A DNA stretch of 64,000 nt from NCBI GenBank assembly GCA_020632875.1, contig JACKET010000007.1:382500-446499 (forward strand), written 5' to 3'. This DNA is from Alphaproteobacteria bacterium (GTDB taxonomy: Bacteria; Myxococcota_A; UBA796; GCA-2862545). Every line of letters begins with the position of its first letter. Positions within the stretch are counted from its first letter, which is position 1. The notes below the pieces were generated by a model that was given only the letters and a program-made list of their open reading frames with translations, ran no database searches and was not told the origin of the DNA. Position numbers and translations under genes: made by a program. Shown one piece after another: positions 44,870-52,659 of the stretch.

Positions 44870-46813
44870 CTACGGGAAGCAGGTCGGCGGGTCGACGATC
44901 GACATCCAGGCGGCGTACTGCGTGGCGTCGCCGTTCAGCGCGATGCCGCCGTGCCCCGGGGTGACCGGCACGTAGCCGCTGGTCGCCCAGGCACCCGCCG
45001 TGATGGCCTCGGCCTCGAGGTACGTGTCGGTGCCGCCCCAGCGCACGTACGCCTCCATCTCGCCGTTGTCGTAGATGGCGAGCGCGTGGTCGGGCTGCAG
45101 GTCGAACTGGAACACGTTGAAGTACGTGTCGGTGGGGCTGTTCGTGCCGGTGTTCGTGAGGTGCACCGCCATCTGGCCGTTCGCGGGGATGGGGTTGGCC
45201 GGGAACGTCCGCGACACGCCCTGGATGGTGATCGACCAGTTGAAGTTCAGGTTGATCGGGCTGGCCGTGAGGTTCCGCAGGAACACCTCGTTGGTCGCGA
45301 AGTCGATGCCCTCGATCACGAGCTGGGCGTTCGCGTACGACGTGCTGGGCGGGTTGGTCGGGCACTCGGCGACGTACCCGGTGTCGCCCGTGGGGGCGTA
45401 GTACGCGGTGTCGCCCGTCGGCGCGTAGTACCCCGTGTCGCCCGTGGGGGCGTAGTAGGCCGTGTCTCCCGTGGGGTAGACCGGATCGAGGTAGCAGTAG
45501 GCGACGTTCGCGACGCCGGCCCAGTTGCCCGGCAGCGTGACGTTGCCGCCCTGCGAGAAGGTGCCCTGGTAGGCGGGCCCACCGGGCGCGTAGCTCACGA
45601 GGTCCCACAGGCCCGCGTCGTTCGCGGTGATCTGCCGGAAGGTCGGCGCCGACGTGCCCCAGTGCAGGTACGCCTCCATCGAGCCCGGCGTGCCGTAGCC
45701 CACGTCGCGGTACAGGATGATGGTGTCGTCGTCGGTCAGGTCGAAGCTGACGTCGCCGAGATAGTAGTTCGTACCGTCACTCGTGCCCGTCTCGGTCAGG
45801 TGCAGGTACACCGTCTCGCCCGGGTCGAGCGTCATGGTGGGCAGCGTGGTGTTGTAGTCGAACCCGCTCTTGCACAGGCGCCACGGGTTCTGGATGGTGA
45901 CGGGCACCGTGTCGATGTTGGTGAGCCAGAGGATGTCGTTCACCCAGTCGACCCCGCTGATCACGATCTGCTGGGCGTTGCCCGTGGCCGTGTTGTCGAC
46001 CCCGGTGGGGGTGCCGACGTAGCAGAGCGGATCGGTGTCGGTGTCGGCATCCGTGTCGCTGTCGGTGTCGGCATCCGTGTCGCTGTCGGTGTCGGCATCC
46101 GTGTCGCTGTCGGTGTCGCTGTCGGCATCCGTGTCGCTGTCGGTGTCGGAGTCGGTGTCGCTGTCGGTGTCGGCATCCGTGTCGCTGTCGGTGTCGGCGT
46201 CGGAGTCGGTGTCGGCGTCGCCCCCGGTGTCGAGGATGCCGTCGATCACCGCGGTGTAGCCGTAGCGCACGCAGTCGCCCTGGGTCTGGGCGTAGAGGTG
46301 GACGTACGCGAGCACCACGGCGTCGGCGCCGGTGCCGTTCGTCCACGTCGCGCTCTCGTTGTCGGTGGCGGAGAGCGACGAGGCCAGCACGTTCGCCCCC
46401 GTTGCGTCGTGGAGCTCGAGGTCGATGTCGCCGTCGGAGTGCGTGAAGGACAGGTCGACCTGGATGGTCGAGCCGGCCGGCACGGTGACCGCGAACCAGT
46501 CGGGGCTCGCGTGCTGGACGATGAGCCCGACGCCCGAGGTCACCGGGTAGGCGGTGGAGTACACGTCGTTCGGCTCGTACGAGTCGTCGACGCAGGTGTC
46601 GGTGTCGGTGTCGGCATCGGAGTCGCTGTCGGTGTCGGCATCCGCGTCGCTGTCGGTATCGGCATCCGAGTCGGTGTCGGCGTCGCTGTCGGTATCCGCG
46701 TCGGAGTCCGTGTCGGCGTCGCTGTCGGTATCCGTGTCGGTGTCGGTCTCTTCGGACGGGTCGTCTTTCGTGGGACATCCGACGAGGAAGAGGATCGGCA
46801 ACAACGAGCGCAT
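44870..46813 (-). CDS. Asp-X lipoprotein with PPC-like and lamin-tail-like domains
   Basis: 647 residues. ATG 46813 follows GGAGG at seven bases; lipobox FLVGC (Cys13). An N-terminal Asp-X array (about 46595-46757) is followed by one PPC-like domain opening CVDDSYEPND. A second Asp-X array (about 46029-46222) leads into two lamin-tail-like beta domains (AQQIVISGVDWVNDILWLTN and AQLVIEGIDFATNEVFLRNL) joined by four 9-residue YAPTGDT repeats. Lamin-tail domains in bacterial surface proteins are usually binding or anchoring modules. No catalytic motif. It shares architecture with the neighbouring lipoprotein gene, which lies upstream in the same direction. Confidence 0.88.
   Translation of the reverse strand: MRSLLPILFLVGCPTKDDPSEETDTDTDTDSDADTDSDADTDSDADTDSDADTDSDADADTDSDSDADTDTDTCVDDSYEPNDVYSTAYPVTSGVGLIVQHASPDWFAVTVPAGSTIQVDLSFTHSDGDIDLELHDATGANVLASSLSATDNESATWTNGTGADAVVLAYVHLYAQTQGDCVRYGYTAVIDGILDTGGDADTDSDADTDSDTDADTDSDTDSDTDSDTDADSDTDSDTDADTDSDTDADTDSDTDADTDTDPLCYVGTPTGVDNTATGNAQQIVISGVDWVNDILWLTNIDTVPVTIQNPWRLCKSGFDYNTTLPTMTLDPGETVYLHLTETGTSDGTNYYLGDVSFDLTDDDTIILYRDVGYGTPGSMEAYLHWGTSAPTFRQITANDAGLWDLVSYAPGGPAYQGTFSQGGNVTLPGNWAGVANVAYCYLDPVYPTGDTAYYAPTGDTGYYAPTGDTAYYAPTGDTGYVAECPTNPPSTSYANAQLVIEGIDFATNEVFLRNLTASPINLNFNWSITIQGVSRTFPANPIPANGQMAVHLTNTGTNSPTDTYFNVFQFDLQPDHALAIYDNGEMEAYVRWGGTDTYLEAEAITAGAWATSGYVPVTPGHGGIALNGDATQYAAWMSIVDPPTCFP
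45372..45480 (-). repeat. 27 bp coding tandem repeat
   Basis: Four near-identical 27 bp copies (repeat marks at 45381, 45408, 45435, 45462) encode the 9-residue unit YAPTGDT[AG]Y in the linker between the two lamin-tail-like domains. Confidence 0.93.
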
Positions 46814-46921
46814 GGCAAGACCTCCGGGGATTCGCCCGACCGGGAGCCCGGCGTGCGAACGCCGACTCCTCCCCGTGAGCACCCCGGAGGCTAGCACGGT
46901 GCGAGCGTGCAGGCCCTTCGG

Positions 46922-48244
46922 CTATTCGAGCTGGCCGTCTGCGATCCAGGCGGCGAGCGTGGCCTGCTCGCCGGCGGTGAGACAGCTGGCGTTGCCCGCA
47001 TCGTTCGTGGGGTTGCCCGTGCAGCCCGCCCCGAACGGCATGTAGCCCGCCTGGACCTGCACCAGGGCGGAAGCGCCCTTCTTGGAGCCGGGGACGAGGT
47101 ACGAGTCGAGCTGCGAGTCGTCGTGGGCCAGCGCGACGTCGACCTGCGCCATGTTGTGCATGCCACTGCCACCGGTCGAGTGACACGGCGTGCACTTCGT
47201 CGTGAAGATCGCGTGCACGGCCGCGAACGTGACGGGCGGGTCGGTGTCGGTGTCGGCGTCGGTGTCCGCATCCGTGTCGGCGTCGGTGTCCGCATCCGTG
47301 TCGGCGTCGGTGTCCGCATCCGTGTCGGCGTCGGTGTCCGCATCCGTGTCGGCGTCGGTATCGGCATCCGTGTCGGCGTCGGTATCGGCATCCGTGTCCG
47401 CGTCGGTATCGGCATCCGTGTCCGCGTCGGTGTCCGCATCCGTGTCTGCGTCGGTGTCGGCATCCGTGTCGGCGTCGGTGTCCGCATCCGTGTCGCTGTC
47501 GGAGTCGGCATCCGTGTCGCTGTCGGAGTCGGCATCCGTGTCGGCGTCGGTGTCGGCATCCGTATCGGAGTCGGTGTCGGTATCGGCATCCGTGTCGGAG
47601 TCGGTGTCGGAATCGGTGTCGGCGTCGCCGCCCGTGTCGCCCGTGTCGGTGGAGAGGGTGACGTCGATGTCGTACGTGACGCAGTCACCCGCGGAGGACG
47701 CGTCGAGGTAGACCTCGGCGTAGAACGCCTGCGCGAAGCCGTCGGTGTTGGTGACCGTGACGCTCTCGTTGTCGGTGGTGGAGACGGAGTTGGCCACCGC
47801 CGTCGTGTTCCCGTCGTAGACGGTGAGGTCGATGTCGCCATCGGCGTGGAGGAACGTGAGGTCGACCGTGGCCGTGGAGCCGGACGGGACGAGGAAGCTG
47901 TACACGTCGGGCGAGGACAGCTGCACGACGACGTTCTGGAAGCCGTTCGTCAGGCCCGTCGACGTGAACAGCGTGTCGTTCGGCTCGAAGATGTCTTCGA
48001 CGCAGGTCGTGTCGGTGTCGGTGTCGGAGTCGGTGTCGGCATCCGCGTCGGAGTCGGCATCCGCGTCGGAGTCGGCATCCGAGTCGGCATCCGCATCCGA
48101 GTCGGTGTCGGCATCCGAGTCGGTGTCGGCATCCGAGTCGGTGTCGGTGTCGGTGTCGGATTCTTCGGGATCGGTGTCGCCGTCTTTCTTGCAGCCGTAC
48201 AGGGCGAGCAGGGCGAGAAGGGGGGTGACGGTCAGCACGCGCAT
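46922..48244 (-). CDS. Asp-X lipoprotein with PPC-like domain and C-terminal c-type haem domain
   Basis: 440 residues. ATG 48244 has GGAGG seven bases upstream; lipobox LYGC (Cys18). A first Asp-X array (about 48010-48163) precedes one PPC-like domain (CVEDIFEPND, FLHADGDIDLTVYDG). A second, very long array of about 64 dipeptides (47240-47626) leads to a C-terminal domain of about 100 residues. That domain has a haem-attachment motif C351-T-P-C354-H355 and a later YMPFG that could supply the axial Met. It is therefore probably a surface-anchored mono-haem cytochrome on a long acidic tether. Additional cysteines (AGCTGNP, ASCLTAG) may form a disulfide. Electron-transfer partner unknown. Confidence 0.87.
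   Translation of the reverse strand: MRVLTVTPLLALLALYGCKKDGDTDPEESDTDTDTDSDADTDSDADTDSDADADSDADSDADADSDADADTDSDTDTDTTCVEDIFEPNDTLFTSTGLTNGFQNVVVQLSSPDVYSFLVPSGSTATVDLTFLHADGDIDLTVYDGNTTAVANSVSTTDNESVTVTNTDGFAQAFYAEVYLDASSAGDCVTYDIDVTLSTDTGDTGGDADTDSDTDSDTDADTDTDSDTDADTDADTDADSDSDTDADSDSDTDADTDADTDADTDADTDADTDADTDADTDADTDADTDADTDADTDADTDADTDADTDADTDADTDADTDADTDADTDADTDTDPPVTFAAVHAIFTTKCTPCHSTGGSGMHNMAQVDVALAHDDSQLDSYLVPGSKKGASALVQVQAGYMPFGAGCTGNPTNDAGNASCLTAGEQATLAAWIADGQLE
47240..47626 (-). repeat. Longest Asp-X coding array, with 24 bp higher-order period
   Basis: About 387 bp encoding some 64 Asp-X dipeptides. Around 47258-47350 the DNA is an almost exact 24 bp tandem repeat (GTGTCCGCATCCGTGTCGGC plus four bases), indicating recent expansion by slippage or unequal recombination. 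Confidence 0.93.
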
Positions 48245-48264
48245 CGGGAGGCCTCCTGAACGCC

Positions 48265-49797
48265 TCACGCTATCACGTGAATTCCCCCGCCCGCTGGCTC
48301 GGTCGCAGCGAAGTGGTGGCGGATGGACAGAGCGTAGTAGCGAAGGATGTCTTCGGCCCCTTCGATGAGATCGAGGCCGTTTCCGGTCGGCGTCACGACC
48401 CGGCGGAGCACGCGTCGCCGGACGAGCGAGAAGCTCGCGAGCAGGTAGACGAGCTCGGCCTCTTCGGCGTCGAGCAGGCTCGCGTCGAGCTCGGACGTGA
48501 TGGACGGCCCCTGCTCCGGGTCCTGACGTCGGTGTGCGATGGAGTCGAAGGCGCGCCCGAGCGCGATGGGCGCACCGCGCGCGCGGAGGTCGCGCATCAC
48601 GTCGGCCACCCGGGCCCGGACGCTGTTGTTGTCGGTGGGCCCCCCCGCGAAGTAGGCCGTGGCGAAGATCGGCACCGGCGTGGCGGGAATCACGCGGCCG
48701 ATGCGGTGGAGCAGGAGCTCCTCGGCGAGCGCCTGGACGGCCTCCTGGCGAGGCCCGTCGTCGAGCGCGTGGATCTCCGCACCGCCCGGCCACTCGGTGA
48801 GCGGCAGGGGCTGGCCGAACCGGACGGCCGCGTAGCCGAACTTGCGGTGCGACCCGCTGGCGACCTTGAACAGGTTGGCCCCGATCAGCAGGGGCACCCA
48901 GAACAGCAGCCCGCCGAGGTTGAACAGCCGCTCGAACAGCGTGGGCTTCGGGAGCGGACCATCCTTCTCGCGCGTCAGGATGCGGTCTTCGAGCACCCGG
49001 TCGTAGTTGAGGCCCACCGGCATGAACACGATCTCGCGGTCGGGCTGGTCGCGGCGGAGCTTGATGATGTAGTCGAGCAGCCCGGTGCGCGGCTTGCGGA
49101 GGGCGCCGTCACGCGAGAGCCCGCCCTCGATGAAGAAGCCCGTCACCGCGCCCTGGCCGGCGATGATCTGGACGAAGCGCTCGAGCACGATGTGGTACAG
49201 CGGATCCTTCTCGCCGCGCCGCACGAAGTAGCTGCCGAAGCTCCGGAACAGCCAGTCGAGCGGCCAGACGAGCGCCCACTCCCCCACCGCGTACGACATC
49301 GGGACGTGGCGGAGCAGGCTGTAGGCCAGAATCAGCGGATCCATGTTCGCGCGGTGGTTGATGACGTACACGCGGACCGCGTTGGCGGGGATGCCCTGCA
49401 TCTGCCGCTCGAACCCGCCCTCTTCGACGATCATCTCGAAGCAGAAGTCGACGAACCGCCGCGCGATGCTGGCGCCGAACCGGTAGTACGCGCTCATCGA
49501 GAAGTACGGCGCGATCTCGTCGACGTACTCGTCGACCCGCGCGCGCACCTCGCGCAGCGTCTGGCTCGTGTCGCGGAGGGTCTGGACCACCGCGCCCTCG
49601 ATGATCGGGTCCTGGGCGAGGCGCTCGCGGATCCAGACGCGGTCGATGAAGCGCGCGGACTCCATCTGGATGCGGTGCCGGCGCACGAAGTCGGCGGCGC
49701 TCTGCTGGAACCGGCGCCGCAGCGCCCGCATGAACAGGAACCGGAGCAGCTCGTACAGCGCCCAGATGCCGACGATACGGGCGACCCAGAGCAGCAG
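48265..49797 (-). CDS. PlsB/PlsC-type acyltransferase, apparent CTG start
   Basis: About 510 residues if begun at CTG 49797, which has AAGGAGG six bases upstream; this start adds an N-terminal hydrophobic segment (LLLWVARIVGIWALYELLRF). The first ATG, at 49731, has no ribosome binding site. Acyltransferase motifs: NHRANMDPL (HxxxxD), then FFIEGGLSRDG (glycerol-3-phosphate-binding motif) and IVFMPVGLNYDRV. The spacing and C-terminal extension resemble bacterial PlsB/GPAT more than PlsC, though it is shorter than E. coli PlsB (807 residues). Likely reaction: acylation of glycerol-3-phosphate or a related acceptor at the membrane. It lies directly after the cyclic-nucleotide-binding gene, overlapping by its ribosome binding site. 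Confidence 0.85.
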   Translation of the reverse strand: MLLWVARIVGIWALYELLRFLFMRALRRRFQQSAADFVRRHRIQMESARFIDRVWIRERLAQDPIIEGAVVQTLRDTSQTLREVRARVDEYVDEIAPYFSMSAYYRFGASIARRFVDFCFEMIVEEGGFERQMQGIPANAVRVYVINHRANMDPLILAYSLLRHVPMSYAVGEWALVWPLDWLFRSFGSYFVRRGEKDPLYHIVLERFVQIIAGQGAVTGFFIEGGLSRDGALRKPRTGLLDYIIKLRRDQPDREIVFMPVGLNYDRVLEDRILTREKDGPLPKPTLFERLFNLGGLLFWVPLLIGANLFKVASGSHRKFGYAAVRFGQPLPLTEWPGGAEIHALDDGPRQEAVQALAEELLLHRIGRVIPATPVPIFATAYFAGGPTDNNSVRARVADVMRDLRARGAPIALGRAFDSIAHRRQDPEQGPSITSELDASLLDAEEAELVYLLASFSLVRRRVLRRVVTPTGNGLDLIEGAEDILRYYALSIRHHFAATEPAGGGIHVIA

Positions 49798-49798
49798 G

Positions 49799-50827
49799 TC
49801 AGCCCTCCTTGAGCTTCCGGTCGTGGGACGACAGGGCCCTGCGGGCGCGGTCGATCGCCAGCCCGTAGTCTTCGCCCACGCGCTTCTCCCACTTCGCGAG
49901 CTGCTGGTTCGAGTAGCGGAGCTGATCGCTGAACGCGCGGATCACCGCGCGCCGAAAGGTGGAGCCGACCATGTAGGGCTCGTTGACGAGCGCATCCCAG
50001 CCGTCGCGGCCGAGGCGGTGGACCAGCGCGCCGCTGCGGGCCACGCACGACGCCATGCGCTTGCCGCCGCGGGCGAGCGACACCATGCCGAACGCCGAGC
50101 CCGGCTCGAGCGAGTCGACCTGGTGTGGCGTGCCCTCCATGTTCACGACGACGTCGACCTCGCCCTTCTCGAGCACGAACATGCTGTCGCCCTGCTCGCC
50201 CTCGGTGCAGAGAAACTCGCCGGCTTCGCACTGCACCGCGTCGAACAGGTCGGCGATCATCTGCACGGCGGGCTCGGGGGCGTCGCCGAACAGCGGGCTC
50301 TTCATGAGCGCGCCCATGGCGTCGCCGCGCACCTCGCGGGTGCCGCCCGCACCGAACAGCCGCGCCACGGCCGCGAAGAACCCCGACGGCGGCGCGACGG
50401 CCGTGGGCACGCCGAGGCCGAGGCTCGCGACCTTGCGGCCCGTCTCGTCGAGGCGGTGCACCTGGGCTTCGAGCGTGGCGATCTCGATGTTCATGCAGAT
50501 CGGGTGGAGCGTGTCGCGGAGCTCTTCGTAGCCCGACCGCTCGAGCACCCAGAGCTCGGTGGGCACGGCCGCGCTGGCCGAGGCGGTGCGCGGAGAGTCT
50601 TCGAACAGGCCCATCTCGCCGAGCACGGCGCCCGCCGACACGCGGCCGACCTCGGCGCCGTCGGCCTGGATCACGAGCTCGCCCGAGACCACGCACGCCA
50701 TGGCGCGGCCCACCTCGCCCTCGCGGATGACCTCTTCGCCGGCGGCGACCTTGCGCACCGTGAAGCGCCGCTCGGCGGTCGCCACGTCGATGTCGTTCAG
50801 GCCGTCGAAGATGCGCGGACGCCCCAT
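49799..50827 (-). CDS. Protein with two cyclic-nucleotide-binding domains
   Basis: 342 residues; ATG 50827 follows GGAGAGG. Domain 1 (residues ~5-120) shows VAAGEEVIREGEVGRAMACV and SAGAVLGEMGLFEDSPRTA, with the phosphate-binding-cassette-like GEMGLFxxxPRTA. Domain 2 (~170-290) shows CEAGEFLCTEGEQGDSMFVL and GSAFGMVSLARGGKRMA, less canonical. No helix-turn-helix or kinase domain is attached, so it resembles a PKA-regulatory-subunit-like sensor. The C-terminus is helical (RYSNQQLAKWEKRVGEDYG). It is immediately upstream of the acyltransferase, suggesting nucleotide control of lipid synthesis (inference). Confidence 0.88.
   Translation of the reverse strand: MGRPRIFDGLNDIDVATAERRFTVRKVAAGEEVIREGEVGRAMACVVSGELVIQADGAEVGRVSAGAVLGEMGLFEDSPRTASASAAVPTELWVLERSGYEELRDTLHPICMNIEIATLEAQVHRLDETGRKVASLGLGVPTAVAPPSGFFAAVARLFGAGGTREVRGDAMGALMKSPLFGDAPEPAVQMIADLFDAVQCEAGEFLCTEGEQGDSMFVLEKGEVDVVVNMEGTPHQVDSLEPGSAFGMVSLARGGKRMASCVARSGALVHRLGRDGWDALVNEPYMVGSTFRRAVIRAFSDQLRYSNQQLAKWEKRVGEDYGLAIDRARRALSSHDRKLKEG
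49804..49810 (-). promoter_or_regulatory. Ribosome binding site deciding a CTG start
   Basis: AAGGAGG (minus strand) within the last codons of the cNMP-binding gene, six bases before CTG 49797-49795. No ATG, GTG or TTG lies in the window it serves. Confidence 0.65.
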
Positions 50828-50883
50828 GTCCTCTCCTGCGCTCGCATCCTAGCCCGGATCACCGGGAGGGGAGCCCACGATCC

Positions 50884-52626
50884 TCAGGTCGTGGCGGGCA
50901 CGGGCTCGGGCGCGGGAGCCTCCGCCTTCTCGAACCAGCCCTCGTACACGACCTGCCCGGTGACGAGGGCCAGGTAGACGCCCATCCAGACGCTCGTGGT
51001 GCACGTGACGTAGTAGCGCTCGGCGAGGGCCTGGGGGTTGTCGGGGCTGGGCGTGAGGAACGCCCACTGCGTCGCGAGCTCGCACACGAACAGCAGCAGC
51101 AGCGCGAGGCGGTGGAAGAACCGTGGACGCGCGTCCGTCGAGACCGCCCAGCCGTGCCAGAGGAACAGCACGAGGCGCAGGTTGTAGTAGTTGATCTGCG
51201 GATTCGTGGCGCAGTAGAAGGGCAGCACGGCGAGCGGCACCAGCGCCCACATGTCGCGGCGCTTCGTGCGGAAGACGTACGCCGAGAGCAGCACGAGCGA
51301 CCCGAGCGCGGCCAGGCGCAGCATGGGCTGCATGTCCTGGATCTTCAGCTCCTTCGCCGCGATCCCCTTGGTGACCGAGCCGTCGGGGTGGGTGTACGTC
51401 GTCGCCGCCATCTCGCCGCGGGTCTTCTCGCCGCGGAACAGCAGCAGGTCGCCGAGGCCCACGCGGTGCGAGCTGTACGACTTGTTGTGCATCAGCAGGT
51501 TCTTCGTGCTGTCCTTGAAGGTCTGCGGCCCGTACTCGGCGAGCGCCCAGCCCACGAGGATGACCGACACGAGCGACGCGCCCCCGACGAACCGGATGTG
51601 CTCGGGGGCCAGCTTGCGCGTGCGGAACGTGTCGATCAGCGCGACGATGCCCCAGCCCCAGAAGAAGATCATGGGGAAGATCCGGTTCAAACCGGCATAC
51701 GCCATGAGCCCGCCGGCGAGCGCGTACTTCTCCTTCTTCAGCGCGCACACGCCCAGCACCAGCGCCGTGAGCCAGTCGAAGCGCAGCAGCGCCTCGCCGA
51801 GGATGGGCCAGCGGCCCGAGAACGTGCACACGAAGAACAGCATGCAGAACAGCAGCGTGTCGAAGCCGAACGCCCAGCCGATGCCCGCGAACATCACCGC
51901 CACCAGGTAGATGTCGATGCGCGCGATGGTCTTGATGTCCTCGACGGGCGCGGCGTTCGCGAGCAGCCCGCCCACGACCGACCAGGTGGGCGGCGGGTTG
52001 TAGCCGTGGTCGACGTAGAAGTTCGACTGCATCATGCCGGTCGACTTGGCCTTCAGGAAGAAGTCGACGTCGTGCTTGAAGGCCTCCCACCGCTCGGGGG
52101 TGAAGTCGCGCTCCTTGATCTCGCGGCCGTGCTCGAGGGCCACCGAGACGGGCTTCACCTCGTAGTCGCGCAGGTCGCGGTACTGCCGGATGCACTTCCG
52201 CGGATCCATCTTCGGCTGGCAGGCCGGATGGCGGCGCGCGCCCTCTTCGTCGGCCAGGATCATGGCCGGGTACAGGCCGAAGTACCCGAGCTCTTTCAGG
52301 TACTTCGAGTTCGTGTAGTAGTACGTGATGTCGACGGAATCGCCGATGCCGTCGAGCACCGCCTTGTCGAACTGGTAGTAGTTGAACCAGCCGAAGACCG
52401 CAGTGGCGACCATCAGGTTGCGCACCACCTCGACGCCGATGGCGCGGTACTGCTCGGCCAGCGCGTGGGCGACGGCCATCCCGACGACCAGCACGCCCGC
52501 CACCCCGGCGATGACCATCCGCCAGGAATGCGAGTCGTTGCGGGGCTCTGCGTCGAGACCCAGGCAATAGAGCGCCACCAGGATGGCGACGACGGCGTAG
52601 ATTGCGTAGCGACGGAACACAGGCAT
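50884..52626 (-). CDS. Large polytopic membrane protein, GT-C-like topology
   Basis: 580 residues from ATG 52626. At least ten hydrophobic segments surround a large loop (residues ~125-260) containing DITYYYTNSKYLKELGYFGL and YVDHGYNPPPTWS. Later helices include YALAGGLMAYAGLNRIFPMI and WALVPLAVLPFYCATN. The pattern (long extracytoplasmic loop after the first helices, many helices, no signal peptide) fits DUF2029/GT-C glycosyltransferases or similar membrane enzymes, but no diagnostic motif is certain. No clear ribosome binding site. It is divergent from the acetyltransferase gene across a 33 bp gap. The same direction and a 56 bp gap place it upstream of the cNMP-acyltransferase pair. Confidence 0.8.
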   Translation of the reverse strand: MPVFRRYAIYAVVAILVALYCLGLDAEPRNDSHSWRMVIAGVAGVLVVGMAVAHALAEQYRAIGVEVVRNLMVATAVFGWFNYYQFDKAVLDGIGDSVDITYYYTNSKYLKELGYFGLYPAMILADEEGARRHPACQPKMDPRKCIRQYRDLRDYEVKPVSVALEHGREIKERDFTPERWEAFKHDVDFFLKAKSTGMMQSNFYVDHGYNPPPTWSVVGGLLANAAPVEDIKTIARIDIYLVAVMFAGIGWAFGFDTLLFCMLFFVCTFSGRWPILGEALLRFDWLTALVLGVCALKKEKYALAGGLMAYAGLNRIFPMIFFWGWGIVALIDTFRTRKLAPEHIRFVGGASLVSVILVGWALAEYGPQTFKDSTKNLLMHNKSYSSHRVGLGDLLLFRGEKTRGEMAATTYTHPDGSVTKGIAAKELKIQDMQPMLRLAALGSLVLLSAYVFRTKRRDMWALVPLAVLPFYCATNPQINYYNLRLVLFLWHGWAVSTDARPRFFHRLALLLLFVCELATQWAFLTPSPDNPQALAERYYVTCTTSVWMGVYLALVTGQVVYEGWFEKAEAPAPEPVPATT

Positions 52627-52659
52627 GCGCGCAGGTATCGCACCGAAGCGAGGTTCTCC

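Noticed and set aside
47240..47630. CRISPR-like regular repeats
   Set aside because: Repeats are in-frame Asp-X codons with no unique spacers and no cas genes nearby.
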